Of a DNA stretch of 64,000 nucleotides, positions 34,550 to 44,158 are shown piece by piece. The DNA lies in assembly GCF_017592475.1 (NCBI RefSeq), contig NZ_JAGFNP010000008.1, forward strand, positions 62,001 to 126,000, written 5' to 3'. The position numbers and the translations under genes were made by a program. Within the stretch, counting starts at the first letter, position 1; the number at the start of each line of letters is the position of its first letter. Under the pieces are notes generated by a model. It made no database searches. It had not been told where the DNA came from and saw nothing but the letters and a program-made list of their open reading frames with translations. The stretch comes from Glycomyces niveus (GTDB lineage: Bacteria; Actinomycetota; Actinomycetes; Mycobacteriales; Micromonosporaceae).

Positions 34550-35401
34550 GTGGAATCTTTCGAGCGGCCCTTCGGCGACGAGAACGGCCCCGTCCAAGCC
34601 CCGATGCACCCAGCCTGGATCCGCATCATGCCGTGCAGTATCGAGCTGTTCCGCACCGTCCCCTCCGTGAACCCGTTCCCCGCGAGCTGGTGGGCCGACG
34701 CCTTCCCCGAGGACGACATCTGGAACGAGCCCGTCTGGTGCGACCCGGGCGACGTCGACGACTGGATCGCCGAGGCCTCCGAGCACCACCTGGGCGCGTC
34801 GCAGGAGGTCATCGAGAAGGAGGCCCGCGAGGAGTACGACCGGGCCACCGCCGAGCGCAGCGAGCGCATCGACACCTTCACCACCCACTGCCGCCGCGCC
34901 GGCCTGCCCGTGCCGCACACCGTGCGCGACCTCCTGGAGTTCCTGCTCGCCCTGGGCCTGTACCGCTCCGAGATGCGCGACGGGAAGCTCTACGTCGCGC
35001 CCATGCTCTACATCAACCCGTTCGACGTGCTCGCCTTCGACAAGGTCGAGGCCATCGAGGAGGCCGCCGACCAGCGCGGCGACCTCGAGGAGCTGACGGC
35101 GATCGCGATCCGCCGGGTCGGCGGGATCGAGTACGAGTTCGACGAGGAGGGCCGCTTCACGCTGCCCGGCGGCGCGAAGTCGGCCACTGTGCAGGTGAGC
35201 CTGGCCGCGCTCGCCGAGGACGCGGGCGTCCCTGCCCCGGTGATCCGGGGGATGCTCATGGAGCTCGCCGAGGACGGTGACGTGGCCGGGTCGGTCGACC
35301 TCGGCCAGGTCGGGATCGCGGAGGAGTTCACGCTCACCGCCTCCGACGACCTGCTCGGCGGCTACCCGAACGACGAGCTGCTGCCGCCCGAACACGCCTG
35401 A
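34550..35401 (+). CDS. Uncharacterised conserved-looking protein
   Basis: 283 residues from a GTG placed six bases after TACCGT. Acidic, with aromatic motifs (PASWWADAFPEDDIWNEPVW), a helical middle (TVRDLLEFLLALGLY) and a C-terminal winged-helix-like region (VSLAALAEDAGVPAPVIRG, then LAEDGDVAGSVDL). No signal or membrane helix. I do not recognise the family; DNA binding is only a guess from the C-terminal pattern. Confidence 0.65.
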   Translation: MESFERPFGDENGPVQAPMHPAWIRIMPCSIELFRTVPSVNPFPASWWADAFPEDDIWNEPVWCDPGDVDDWIAEASEHHLGASQEVIEKEAREEYDRATAERSERIDTFTTHCRRAGLPVPHTVRDLLEFLLALGLYRSEMRDGKLYVAPMLYINPFDVLAFDKVEAIEEAADQRGDLEELTAIAIRRVGGIEYEFDEEGRFTLPGGAKSATVQVSLAALAEDAGVPAPVIRGMLMELAEDGDVAGSVDLGQVGIAEEFTLTASDDLLGGYPNDELLPPEHA

Positions 35402-35465
35402 GTCGTCCCCGTTGTCCGGTCCGCCCTGAACGGCGCCTGGACGGATGCGACGCGGACCGCACTCC

Positions 35466-35506
35466 ATTCACGCTCAGTTCACCTTCACGTTCACCTGCGT
35501 GCACCT
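35466..35506 (+). promoter_or_regulatory. PHO-box-like direct repeats upstream of pstB
   Basis: Units ATTCACG, GTTCACC, GTTCACC and GTGCACC lie in tandem, the central two separated by five bases. GTTCACC repeats are the binding sites of PhoP/RegX3-type phosphate regulators in actinobacteria. The spacing here is 10-12 bases rather than a strict 11. The position, 65 bases before pstB, fits phosphate control. Confidence 0.6.
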
Positions 35507-35569
35507 CGATGGCGTTCCATGAGGGCAGGACACGTTAACGGCGGTTGACATTCGGTGATTGGAGTTCGC

Positions 35570-36430
35570 GTGACCGTGAACCAGACTGGTACCCGCGCCC
35601 AGGCCCCCATCGCGGGCCTCGCCCCGCAGGGCCGCACGGGTGCCCCGACGCAGACCGAGACGGTCATCGACCTCAAGGGCGTCGACATCCACTACGGGCG
35701 CGTCCACGCCGTCCGCGACGTGTCGCTGCCGGTGGCGCGCAACCAGATCACCGCGATGATCGGCCCGTCGGGCTGCGGCAAGTCGACGGTGCTGCGGTCG
35801 ATCAACCGCATGAACGATCTCATCCCGGGAGCGAAGGTCTCCGGGACCATCTCCTTCCACGGCCAGGACATCTACGGCTCGGGCGTCGACCCGATCGCGG
35901 TGCGCCGCCACATCGGCATGGTCTTCCAGAAGGCGAACCCGTTCCCGAAGTCGATCTTCGACAACGTCGCCTACGGCCTGCGCATCAACGGCATGAAGGA
36001 CAACCTGGCCGACCGCGTCGAGCAGGCGCTCCGCGGCGCGGCGCTGTGGGACGAGGTCAAGGACAACCTCAAGAAGAGCGCCCTGGCGCTCTCGGGCGGG
36101 CAGCAGCAGCGCCTGTGCATCGCCCGCGCGATCGCCGTGCAGCCGGAGGTCCTGCTCATGGACGAGCCGTGCTCGGCGCTCGACCCGATCGCGACCGCGC
36201 GCATCGAGGAGCTCATGAGCGAGCTGGTGCGCGACTACACGATCGTGATCGTCACGCACAACATGCAGCAGGCGGCGCGCGTCTCCGACGCGACGGCGTT
36301 CTTCTCCGCGGCGATCGACGACGCGGGCGAGCGGTACGGCTTCCTCGTCGAGTTCGACGAGACGCAGCGCCTGTTCTCGAACCCGTCCGACTCGCGCACC
36401 GAGGACTACATCACCGGCCGCTTCGGCTAG
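35570..36430 (+). CDS. pstB: Phosphate ABC transporter ATP-binding protein PstB
   Basis: 286 residues. Walker [10 protein letters not shown], signature [15 protein letters not shown] and Walker [14 protein letters not shown] are intact, and the [19 protein letters not shown] stretch is typical of PstB. The GTG at 35570 follows GGAG. It should drive high-affinity phosphate uptake, but no pstS, pstC, pstA or phoU lies next to it, so it must pair with membrane subunits encoded elsewhere or act as a second copy. GTTCACC repeats upstream suggest phosphate control. Confidence 0.92.
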   Translation: MTVNQTGTRAQAPIAGLAPQGRTGAPTQTETVIDLKGVDIHYGRVHAVRDVSLPVARNQITAMIGPSGCGKSTVLRSINRMNDLIPGAKVSGTISFHGQDIYGSGVDPIAVRRHIGMVFQKANPFPKSIFDNVAYGLRINGMKDNLADRVEQALRGAALWDEVKDNLKKSALALSGGQQQRLCIARAIAVQPEVLLMDEPCSALDPIATARIEELMSELVRDYTIVIVTHNMQQAARVSDATAFFSAAIDDAGERYGFLVEFDETQRLFSNPSDSRTEDYITGRFG

Positions 36431-36445
36431 GGCGGCAACGGGCTT

Positions 36446-36478
36446 ACGGCGGCGCGGTCGAGGGGTCCGCGCCGCCGT
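36446..36478 (+). terminator. Terminator after pstB
   Basis: ACGGCGGCGCGG pairs exactly with CCGCGCCGCCGT around a 9-base loop, 15 bases after the stop. Confidence 0.8.
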
Positions 36479-36507
36479 TCCCGTGCCCGGCGCAAGGCAT
36501 GCGAGAA

Positions 36508-36532
36508 GGGAGGCGGCCGTCAGGCCGCCCCC
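36508..36532 (-). terminator. Terminator after the LppU-like gene on the minus strand
   Basis: GGGAGGCGGCC/GGCCGCCCCC hairpin with a 4-base loop, 15 bases after the minus-strand stop at 36547. Confidence 0.65.
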
Positions 36533-36546
36533 TGCTTCGTGCTGTT

Positions 36547-37536
36547 CTAGAGGTCGTCGCCGCAGACGAAGCCGTGTGTGCGGCCCTCCATGTCGGTGAT
36601 CGCCCAGTACCAGTCGCTGACGCATTCGCCGCCCTGGGCGGCCTTCTCGTCGTCGCTCATGTCCGCGACGGGCTCGTCGAGCATGATCGTGTCGACCACG
36701 GTGTAGAGCGCGACGTCGGAGCCGCAGTCGACGCTCCACCAGCTGTCGCTGTCGTCGAAGCAGTCGCCCACGTCGGGCATGACCGGCAGGTGCGCGGGTT
36801 CCGCCGGGTCGGGGTTGCCGACGGCTTGGAGGCAGTACAGCGAGTCGAGCTTGCCGGAGGAGTAGACGTAGTCCCACTTCGTCCAGGCCTCGCCGAGGAC
36901 GTTGGTGCCCCAGGTGTCGCCGCACATCTCGTAGACGGGGGCGGCGTCGGCGAGGTTGCCCTCCTCGTCGACGGCGATGTCGGCGGCGTCGTAGGTCTGG
37001 GCGGTGATCTCCCAGAACGCGTCGGCGCTGCCGCAGTCGACGAGCGGGCCGAGGCCGCTGCCGTCGACCTCCGACTCGTAGGGGAGGCACTGGCCGACTT
37101 CGGAGTCGGTCTCCTCGGCGGGGGTGGTCGCCTCGGTGTCGGGCGTGTTCTCGTTCTCGGAGGCGGATGCGGAGGTGTCCTCGCCGCCTTCGGCGGCGTC
37201 GTTCTCGTTGCCTTTGATGTTCATGGTGACGAGCAGGACGGCGCCGAGCACGAGGACGGTGGCGCCGACGACGATGCCGCCGATGAGCCCGAGGTTCCGC
37301 TTCGGCGGTTCGGGCGGGAGGGCCGGGCCGCCGTAGGGGCTCCCGGGTTCCTGGCCGTAAGGGGGCTGCCCTCCGCCGCCGCCGTAGGGCGGCTGCTGTC
37401 CGCCGCCCGCGCCGTAGGCCGGCTGCTGGGGCTGGCCGCCGTAAGGGTTCTGGCCGCCGCTGTACGGCGACTGGTATCCGTAGCCGGGGGTTTGCGGCTG
37501 CTCCGGTGGGGGACCGTAATTCGGAGGGACAGTCAT
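36547..37536 (-). CDS. Gly/Tyr/Pro-rich membrane protein with two LppU-like domains
   Basis: 329 residues. An N-terminal tail rich in Gln, Pro, Tyr and Gly with PYGG repeats, a membrane helix (about 83-105), an acidic Ser/Thr linker, then two copies of a small Cys-containing domain: VGQCLP to CGSADAFWEIT and VGDCFDD to CGSDVALYTVV. The last two features match the C-terminal domain of the protein at 30450. An ATG at 37536 is used; a GTG or ATG nine codons earlier is possible. Probably a septal or envelope protein, on architecture only. Confidence 0.7.
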   Translation of the reverse strand: MTVPPNYGPPPEQPQTPGYGYQSPYSGGQNPYGGQPQQPAYGAGGGQQPPYGGGGGQPPYGQEPGSPYGGPALPPEPPKRNLGLIGGIVVGATVLVLGAVLLVTMNIKGNENDAAEGGEDTSASASENENTPDTEATTPAEETDSEVGQCLPYESEVDGSGLGPLVDCGSADAFWEITAQTYDAADIAVDEEGNLADAAPVYEMCGDTWGTNVLGEAWTKWDYVYSSGKLDSLYCLQAVGNPDPAEPAHLPVMPDVGDCFDDSDSWWSVDCGSDVALYTVVDTIMLDEPVADMSDDEKAAQGGECVSDWYWAITDMEGRTHGFVCGDDL

Positions 37537-37726
37537 GTCAGCCACGCTATAGGGGCTTGTCAACGTTCCGGCGATCCGGGGTCGGCTCCGAGTAAGGAAT
37601 GTCGCAGCTCAGCGGGGACGCGTGTGCGCGAACGCCCCCGCCCGTGCCCGGGTGCGAGGCAACGCACCGCACATCGGGTTCGAGCCCGGGCGTGGCGGCC
37701 GGTGCCCGGCCGCCCGAATCAGCGGC

Positions 37727-39172
37727 CTAAAGAGTGTCCGGAAGGACGACCACGCGTTCGACCGTGTAGTCCTCCATGGCCCACCGCACGCCTTCGCGGC
37801 CCACGCCGGAGCCCTTGACGCCGCCGTACGGCATCTGGTCGGCCCGGAACGAGGGCACGTCGCCGATGATGACGCCGCCGACGTCGAGGGTGCGGTGGGC
37901 GAGCATCGCCTGCGGCAGGCTCTCGGTGAAGACCCCGGCCTGGAGCCCGTACCGGGAGTCGTTGATCGCGGCGAGCCCGGTCTCGAAGCTGTCGACGCTC
38001 GCGAGGACGAGCACGGGCCCGAACACCTCTTCGCGCAGGACCTTCGCGTCGGGTCGGACGTTGGCGAGCACGGTGGGCTCGATGAGGGAGCCTTCGCGCG
38101 GGGCGCCGCCGCACAGGACCTTCGCGCCCTCGTCGACGGCTTCTTCGATCCAGGCCTCGACCCGCACGGCGGCGTCGGTGCTGATGAGCGGCCCGACCTT
38201 GCAAGAGGGGTCGTTCGGGTCGCCCGAGGGCAGGGCCTTGACCTGCTCGGTGATGCGGGCGGCCATGTCGGCGTAGGCGGGCGCCTCGATGAAGACGCGT
38301 TGCACGGCGATGCAGGACTGCCCGGCCTGGTAGTTGCCGTACATCGCGATCCGCTCGGCCGCCCAGTCCCGCTTGGGGTAGTCGGCGCTGACGAGGACGG
38401 CGGCGTTCCCGCCGAGTTCGAGCGTCACGTGCTTGTCGGGGATGCGGCGCAGGATCTGCTTCCCCACGGGCGCGGAGCCGGTGAAGGAGACGACGGGCAG
38501 GCGCGGGTCGTCCACGAGCTGGTCGGCCCGGTGGTCGGGCACTGGCAGGACCGAGAGCATCGCGGGCGGCAGGTCCGTCTCGGAGAACAGGGCGCCGAGG
38601 TGGAGTGCGGAGAGCGGGGTCGCCGGGGCGGGCTTGACGACGATCGGGCAGCCGGCCGCGATCGCGGGCCCGACCTTGTGCGCGACGAGGTTCAGCGGGA
38701 AGTTGAACGGGGAGATGCCGAGCACGGGCCCGCGCGGGAAGCGCCGCACGAGCGCCAGGCGGCCCTCGGCGGTCGGGTCGGTGTCGAGGCGCTGGACCTC
38801 GCCGACGAACCGCCGGGCCTCCTCGGCCGCCCACCGGAAGGTCGAGACGGCGCGCCGCACCTCGACGCGCGACCACGCGATCGGCTTGCCCGATTCGGCG
38901 GTGATGAGCTCGGCGCAGGTCTCGGCCTCCTCGTCGAGGCGGCGGCGCACGTGTTCGAGGGCCTCGGCCCGGACGTGTGCGGGCAGGGACGCGCATTCGC
39001 GGGCGGCTCCCGAGGCGGCGGCGACGGCGGCCTCCACCTGCCCGGCGGTCGCCCACGAGGTGGCGCCCACAGGGGACTCGTCGTAGGGGTGGGTGACGAA
39101 GAACTCCTCCTCGCCGTGCTGCGGACGGCCTGCCACCCAAATCGGCGAAACGGGACGGAGACGTTGCGACAT
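37727..39172 (-). CDS. NAD(P)-dependent aldehyde dehydrogenase
   Basis: 481 residues. It has ISPFNFPLNLVAHKV and VVKPAPATPLSA at the cofactor site, the general-base Glu in LELGGN, the catalytic Cys in QAGQSCIAVQRV, and EEVFGPVL. It oxidises an unidentified aldehyde to the acid. Closest in pattern to succinate-semialdehyde or glyceraldehyde-type (non-phosphorylating) enzymes, but substrate cannot be assigned. Divergent from the next gene. Confidence 0.93.
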   Translation of the reverse strand: MSQRLRPVSPIWVAGRPQHGEEEFFVTHPYDESPVGATSWATAGQVEAAVAAASGAARECASLPAHVRAEALEHVRRRLDEEAETCAELITAESGKPIAWSRVEVRRAVSTFRWAAEEARRFVGEVQRLDTDPTAEGRLALVRRFPRGPVLGISPFNFPLNLVAHKVGPAIAAGCPIVVKPAPATPLSALHLGALFSETDLPPAMLSVLPVPDHRADQLVDDPRLPVVSFTGSAPVGKQILRRIPDKHVTLELGGNAAVLVSADYPKRDWAAERIAMYGNYQAGQSCIAVQRVFIEAPAYADMAARITEQVKALPSGDPNDPSCKVGPLISTDAAVRVEAWIEEAVDEGAKVLCGGAPREGSLIEPTVLANVRPDAKVLREEVFGPVLVLASVDSFETGLAAINDSRYGLQAGVFTESLPQAMLAHRTLDVGGVIIGDVPSFRADQMPYGGVKGSGVGREGVRWAMEDYTVERVVVLPDTL

Positions 39173-39367
39173 GCTTCCAGCCTACGGGTTCAAGCGCGTG
39201 CGGCGCTGCGGTTGGGGCGTGCCGATCCGATCGCCGCCAGGCCGCGGCGCGAAACCGGAAGGGCCCGAAGCGGGTCCGGCCGCGCCCGCGCGCCCGCGAG
39301 CGTTTTCCCGGGTGGAGGCTTCGCAACCCGGGTGCGCTCATTTGCCCGCTCAAGGCATGATGAGGGC

Positions 39368-40042
39368 ATGAGTGAACAGCAATCAGGTGCGGGGTATCCG
39401 CAGCAGCCGACCTCCGGTCAGCCCCAACAGCAGGCGTACCCTCAGGCGCCCTACGCCTCGCCGCAGGCGCAGTACCAGGCCCAGCAGCAGTACGCGGCGT
39501 ACGCTCCCCCGGCCCCGTCGCTGTTCGACAAGCTCGGCGTGCCCTCCATGCCCGCGATCCTGGGCCTGTGCGGCCTCGGCGCGCTGGTCCTCGCCGGTCT
39601 CATCGCCGGCACGAGCGACGGCACCGAGCTGCAGGTCGACGTGGCCGGGCACCTGTTCGGCCTCCCGTCGATCCTGACGGGCGTGATCGTCATGTTCGCG
39701 CTGACGCTGTTCGCCGGTGAGAAGCTGCGGACCCTTTGGAAGGCCCTGACGGTCGCGGGCGCGGGCCTGTTCCTCGCCGGCTTCCTGTACGACCTGCTGT
39801 CGCTGCCGGACGGCGACGCCGGCTCGGACGCCTCGGCCTGGATCGGCGCGCTGCTCCTGGTGGCCGCGTACGGCCTGTTCGCCGCCGGCGCGGTGATGGT
39901 CCCCGGCTCGGCCGCCGCCGCGCAGCCCGCCGCCCCGGCCCCGCAGGGCTACCCGACCGGGCAGCAGCCCGCGGTCCCGCCGCCGGCCCCGCAGGCGCCC
40001 CCGGCGACCCAGCAGAACCCGTGGCCCCAGGCGCCCCAGTAG
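39368..40042 (+). CDS. Gln/Pro-rich protein with four membrane segments
   Basis: 224 residues. An N-terminal region of Gln, Tyr, Pro and Ala repeats, four hydrophobic segments (about 57-78, 92-115, 126-147 and 157-178), and a Pro/Gln-rich tail. CATGAT lies six bases before the ATG, consistent with a leaderless mRNA. I do not recognise the family; the low-complexity tails resemble other actinobacterial envelope proteins. A strong terminator follows. Confidence 0.7.
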   Translation: MSEQQSGAGYPQQPTSGQPQQQAYPQAPYASPQAQYQAQQQYAAYAPPAPSLFDKLGVPSMPAILGLCGLGALVLAGLIAGTSDGTELQVDVAGHLFGLPSILTGVIVMFALTLFAGEKLRTLWKALTVAGAGLFLAGFLYDLLSLPDGDAGSDASAWIGALLLVAAYGLFAAGAVMVPGSAAAAQPAAPAPQGYPTGQQPAVPPPAPQAPPATQQNPWPQAPQ

Positions 40043-40062
40043 GGACCGCGCTGAAGGCAGCC

Positions 40063-40098
40063 GAAGAGGCGGCGCGACTCAGGTCGCGCCGCCTCTTC
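40063..40098 (+). terminator. Terminator between converging genes
   Basis: A perfect 16-bp stem (left arm GAAGAGGCGGCGCGAC) with a TCAG loop, 20 bases after the upstream stop. Confidence 0.85.
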
Positions 40099-40231
40099 GT
40101 ATTCTGCTGGTTGGCTTTTGCATCCCGAGGTGGTGCATTCCGAATGATCGGTACCGGTACCCGAGGTCTATGCTCCAGCGCCTCGTGCCCGCTCGTGGGG
40201 GAGCGGACCTGCGGCCGCGGCGCAGGGTCCG

Positions 40232-40567
40232 CTAGGGACGTCGGCGCTCGCTGGCTGAGCTCACACTGGATGTGGAGATTGCGGTATCGGTCGGGAGGGC
40301 CCGCCCGGTCGGCTCATGGAGCCGTCCGGCTAACTGCTTCTTTGGCGGGAGCCAGTCATCTTCACGGAGCTCTTCGTCGTCTCCGTCGTACCGATCGGCG
40401 TAAGCGGCGTAAGGGTCCGATTCCTCTTCAGGAGTCTCAATGTCGACCTCGTCCTGACGACCGCCGCCGAGTTCGCGCTCGAGCGCTCGGATGTCGGTGT
40501 TCGGAGTGTGGTACTTGAGCTTCCGGGCCACTTTGGTCTGCTTCGCCTTAGCTCGGCCTCGCCCCAT
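40232..40567 (-). CDS. DUF3073 family protein
   Basis: 111 residues. The N-terminus MGRGRAKAKQTKVARKLKY is the signature of DUF3073, a small actinobacterial family. A basic head is followed by an acidic region with TPEEESDPYAAYADRYDGDD and a Lys-containing stretch DWLPPKKQLAG. Function unknown; nucleic-acid or ribosome association would fit the basic head. It lies downstream of valine dehydrogenase and near bldC, as in Streptomyces. Confidence 0.9.
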   Translation of the reverse strand: MGRGRAKAKQTKVARKLKYHTPNTDIRALERELGGGRQDEVDIETPEEESDPYAAYADRYDGDDEELREDDWLPPKKQLAGRLHEPTGRALPTDTAISTSSVSSASERRRP

Positions 40568-40848
40568 GTTGGCTCGACCCCCTCGCACAGAAATCATCGG
40601 GGCAGCCGATAAGGTGCCCCGGAATGCTTGCAATCTCTTCGTGGCTCCTACGGTACAGCCTTGGGGCGCAGGACTGCATCCCGGCCCATGAGTTGGATGC
40701 CACAGATTACCGGCGATGACCACCAGACCGGGACGAACGACCGCCCGTAACGTGAGCAGTGTTCTCACTTTAGGGAGCGGCATCGCGACCGGCGGTGACC
40801 GGTGGCGCCCCCCGGCGCGCACGTCCGCGCACCGGGGGACGCGCGACA

Positions 40849-41919
40849 TCAGCGGAACAGGCGCACCCGCTGGAGCCGGCCGACGGCGGCCATCCGCTCC
40901 TCGGCGATGGCGTTCGCGGCGGCGACCGGGGTCGTGCCCTCGCCCTTTGCCCGCTCGAGGATGCGCGAGGTGGTCGCGAAGATCCCGGCGGTGCGCCGCT
41001 CGGCCCGCTTGAAGTCGAACGCGCCGTCGTACTCGTCGGCGACCTGGATGACCCCGCCCGAGTTCACCACGTAGTCGGGGCAGTAGAGGATCCCGGCCCG
41101 GTCGAGCTCGGCCGCGACGCCCGGCTCGGCCAGCTGGTTGTTCGCGGCGCCGCACACGATCTCGGCGTCCAGGGTCTTCAGGGTCTGCTCGTTGAGGACG
41201 CCGCCGAGAGCGCACGGCGCGTACACGTGGATGCCCGAGGCGATGAGCTCGTCGGCGTCGGCGACGATCCGCACCTGCGGGTGGTTCGCCCTCGCCCAGT
41301 CGATCGCGGCCTGGTTCACGTCGCAGGCGACGACCTCGGCCCCGGCCTCGAGCAGGTGCGGGATGAGGTGGCGCCCGACCTTGCCGAGCCCGGCCACGCC
41401 GACCGTGCGGCCCGCGAGGTCCACTGCGCCCCAGCGGTGCAGGGCCGCGGCGCGCATCCCCTGGAACACGCCGAACGCGGTGAGGATCGAGGAGTCCCCG
41501 GCCCCGCCCGCCTCCGGGCTGCGTCCGCTCACGTGGCGCGTCTCGCGGGCGACGTGGTCCATGTCCTCGACGTACGTTCCGACGTCGCAGGCGGTCACGT
41601 ACCGCCCGCCCAGCGACTCCACGAAGCGGCCGTAGGCGCGCAGCAGCGCCTCGTTCTTGTCGACGGCCGGGTCGCCCCAGATGACGGCCTTGCCGCCGCC
41701 GTGGTCGAGCCCGGCGATCGCGTTCTTGTAGGCCATGCCCTCGGAGAGGTGCAGGACGTCGTTGAGGGCGTCCTCCTCGGAGGCGTAGGGGTAGAAGCGG
41801 GTACCGCCGAGGGCCGGGCCGAGGGCGGTCGAGTAGATCGCGATGATCGCGCGCAGCCCCGAATCGGGGTCGTGGCAGAACACGACCTGCTCGTGGCCGC
41901 TGCCGTCGAAGATGCTCAT
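40849..41919 (-). CDS. vdh: Valine/leucine (branched-chain amino acid) dehydrogenase
   Basis: 356 residues of the Glu/Leu/Phe/Val dehydrogenase family. The catalytic lysine region is [20 protein letters not shown], the substrate loop GPALGGTR, and the NAD domain has [13 protein letters not shown]. It oxidatively deaminates branched-chain amino acids to 2-oxoacids, feeding the dehydrogenase complex at 26582-30036 and fatty-acid priming. GGAG lies before the ATG. Gene order with DUF3073, a hypothetical gene and bldC is conserved in Streptomyces. Confidence 0.93.
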   Translation of the reverse strand: MSIFDGSGHEQVVFCHDPDSGLRAIIAIYSTALGPALGGTRFYPYASEEDALNDVLHLSEGMAYKNAIAGLDHGGGKAVIWGDPAVDKNEALLRAYGRFVESLGGRYVTACDVGTYVEDMDHVARETRHVSGRSPEAGGAGDSSILTAFGVFQGMRAAALHRWGAVDLAGRTVGVAGLGKVGRHLIPHLLEAGAEVVACDVNQAAIDWARANHPQVRIVADADELIASGIHVYAPCALGGVLNEQTLKTLDAEIVCGAANNQLAEPGVAAELDRAGILYCPDYVVNSGGVIQVADEYDGAFDFKRAERRTAGIFATTSRILERAKGEGTTPVAAANAIAEERMAAVGRLQRVRLFR

Positions 41920-42026
41920 GGCTTGCTCTCCAGTTCGTTTCGCGGGGGTGCCCTGCGCCGCCGTCGCTGCGGGAACCTCCCAGGGGGCGGCCGGGTCTCG
42001 GCCGACACTCTCGATGTAGCGCGGGT

Positions 42027-42905
42027 ATGCCTACGCCCCCAGCATATGACTATGGAAGTATCTGCCTCGTGTACGCACCGAACGCGTCCTATCTGCGCGT
42101 CTACGAGCCGGCGGGCGCCTTCGCCGACGCCGACTACTGGCGTGCGTACGCGGCCTCGGGGCGCGCGATCGACCCCCTCGAGGGGCCGCGGCTGCGCCGC
42201 GAAGCGCTGTACGAGCGGATCGGCTGGCCCTGGCGCGGCGTGCCGTCGTTCCCGCGCGACGCGTACGTCATCGACCGCGGCCGCCAGGCCGACCCCCTCG
42301 TGTGCCCCTGGAACCTCCGCTACCGCGTCGCCGCCTCCGCCCTCGAGGTGCGGCGGCTGACGCCCGAGGCCGTCGCCGAGGCGCTGTTCCCTCCTGAGTT
42401 CCTGTCCTCGGCGGCCGAAGTGGTCGCCCTGGACGACGGGACCGACCGCCACGACGCCCCCGCCGACGCCCACGAGCACGTCGCGTCCTGGTCCGTGCCG
42501 CTGCGCTGGTTCGCCTGCGTCCGCGCCGAAGACCGCGAACTGGTGATCCAGCGCGGCGTCGCCCAGCTGCGCTACCGCACCCCGATCACCAAAGCCCGCA
42601 CCGGTCTCGTCGTCGCCCGCAACCTCGTGCGCTCCGAGTTCGGCGAAGGCGCCGAGCTCGCCGAGGCACTGGCCGAGACCGGCGAGTGGCTCGACGGCTT
42701 CCACCGCGACTCGATCGTCGAACTCGACTACGGCGGCCTCGCCGCGCGGCTCGACCCCGAGGAGCTGCGCGCCGAGGACTCGGTCGACCTCACCTGGCAG
42801 GCCCTCGACCACCTCGGCGCCTCCGAGCCCGAAGAGGCGCAGGACTGCTATGCGCGCCTTGTCGACCGGTGGCGTGATCGTCGTCTCGCCGAACGCCTCA
42901 ACTGA
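42027..42905 (+). CDS. Conserved hypothetical protein between vdh and bldC
   Basis: 292 residues, soluble, rich in Glu, Ala and Arg. Motifs such as [40 protein letters not shown] and IPLRWF-like VPLRWFACV are consistent with a conserved actinobacterial family that sits in this position next to bldC. A helical C-terminal domain ([13 protein letters not shown]) follows. No catalytic motif is recognised. Divergent from vdh. Confidence 0.75.
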   Translation: MPTPPAYDYGSICLVYAPNASYLRVYEPAGAFADADYWRAYAASGRAIDPLEGPRLRREALYERIGWPWRGVPSFPRDAYVIDRGRQADPLVCPWNLRYRVAASALEVRRLTPEAVAEALFPPEFLSSAAEVVALDDGTDRHDAPADAHEHVASWSVPLRWFACVRAEDRELVIQRGVAQLRYRTPITKARTGLVVARNLVRSEFGEGAELAEALAETGEWLDGFHRDSIVELDYGGLAARLDPEELRAEDSVDLTWQALDHLGASEPEEAQDCYARLVDRWRDRRLAERLN

Positions 42906-43110
42906 CCTCGGACGCCGCGACACCGCACAGCCGCTGCCAGCACGTTCGCATGTGGAGTGATCACTCGGATGAGCGACACGACCGGAAAGTCCAAGCAAAA
43001 TCGGCCGTTCGGACTATGTCGGACATCTACGACAGGCCGGACGATTGCAGAAGGAACGAATCAAGGCTCGGCGCCGGTGATTCGCAGCCCGTCTGTGGAG
43101 GAGAAGAACG

Positions 43111-43332
43111 ATGACGACAGAGCTGAACCTTCCGGTGGAATCCGAGGCCCTGCTCACCCCGTCCGAGGTTGCCGCGATGTTCCGCGTCGACCCCAAGACC
43201 GTCACCCGCTGGGCCAAGGCCGGCAAGATCTCGGCCATCCGGACCCTCGGCGGCCACCGCCGCTACCGCGAGTCCGAGATCCGCGCCCTGATCAACGGTG
43301 ACATCCCCGCTCAGCGCGTCGCCGCTGAGTAA
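43111..43332 (+). CDS. bldC: Developmental regulator BldC (MerR-like winged helix)
   Basis: 73 residues, essentially all one DNA-binding domain. LLTPSEVAAMFRVDPKTVTR is the helix-turn-helix and TLGGHRRYRESEIRAL is the wing and following helix. Streptomyces BldC (68 residues) is very similar and binds head-to-tail along direct repeats to hold back sporulation genes. GGAGGAG lies upstream. Separate from its neighbours and followed by a series of hairpins. Confidence 0.97.
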   Translation: MTTELNLPVESEALLTPSEVAAMFRVDPKTVTRWAKAGKISAIRTLGGHRRYRESEIRALINGDIPAQRVAAE

Positions 43333-43383
43333 GTAGCAGCGGCGGCGCCACCGACCGGGCACCGCCACTGGAACCAGCATGAA

Positions 43384-43540
43384 CGCCGTGGCCACACGGC
43401 GAGGGAACCAATAGGCCGGACCACCCTTCCGGCCACACCGCCCGGTTTCCACCGGGCGTCCGCACCGCCCTATCGAAGCCGCGGCAGTCGGCGCCGCGGA
43501 CTCCGACGATCGAGGACGCGGGCCCTCCCTCAGGGCCCGC
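43384..43540 (+). terminator. Cluster of hairpins after bldC
   Basis: Four perfect small hairpins: GCCGTG/CACGGC (43384-43399), GGCCGGA/TCCGGCC (43414-43433), GCCCGGT/ACCGGGC (43440-43457) and the strongest, GCGGGCCCT/AGGGCCCGC (43518-43540), which is followed by TTCC. Together they probably terminate the bldC transcript. Confidence 0.6.
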
Positions 43541-43629
43541 TTCCCCGCAAGGCCCGGCGAATCCGGCGCTCCACCCCGTACGCGCGCGTTCCCGATGCGC
43601 CGCCGGGAATCCCATGCCACGCTTGAAGC

Positions 43630-44157
43630 GTGACTCGCACGAAGAGCCTCGCCGTCGCCACCGCCGTCGCAGCGGTGGTCCTCATGTTCGCGCTCGCCGT
43701 GCCCCTCTTGAACAAAGCCGTCTCCCCCACGGTCGACGTGGGCGGGTGGACGTTCACGCTCGCGGGCGCCACCCTCACCGCCCCGGACGAGGTCCGGATG
43801 CGCCCCGGCTACTACCAGCCCGGTTCCGGCCGCATCGAATTCCTGGTGGGCGAGGCCGAAGTGGACATCGCCGTCGCGGGCCCCTACGACTTCGACGCCG
43901 AGTACCTGGCCGACGAGATGTCGCGCCTCCTCGAAGTCCAGCCGGGCGTCCAGCTCACCGAACCGCGCGACTGCGCCGCCGACGGCGTCGAGGGCGCGGG
44001 GCGCAGCTTCGTCACCGAGACCGGCGCGGGCTTCGCGTGCGCCTTCGTCCACGACACGATCCGCGCCGAGGTCACCGCGACCGGCGCGTCGCTAGACTCA
44101 GCCACTGTGGACAGAATCGACGCGCTCATCGGCCAGTTGTCCTTCGGATCCGCCTGA
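43630..44157 (+). CDS. Uncharacterised exported or membrane-anchored protein
   Basis: 175 residues from a GTG with CACGCT six bases upstream. An N-terminal helix (SLAVATAVAAVVLMFALAVP) acts as signal anchor. The outer part has strand-rich segments and two Cys (RDCAADG and GFACAFV) that could pair. No family recognised. The PrsW-like protease gene begins one base after its stop, so they are probably co-transcribed. Confidence 0.7.
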   Translation: MTRTKSLAVATAVAAVVLMFALAVPLLNKAVSPTVDVGGWTFTLAGATLTAPDEVRMRPGYYQPGSGRIEFLVGEAEVDIAVAGPYDFDAEYLADEMSRLLEVQPGVQLTEPRDCAADGVEGAGRSFVTETGAGFACAFVHDTIRAEVTATGASLDSATVDRIDALIGQLSFGSA

Positions 44158-44158
44158 C

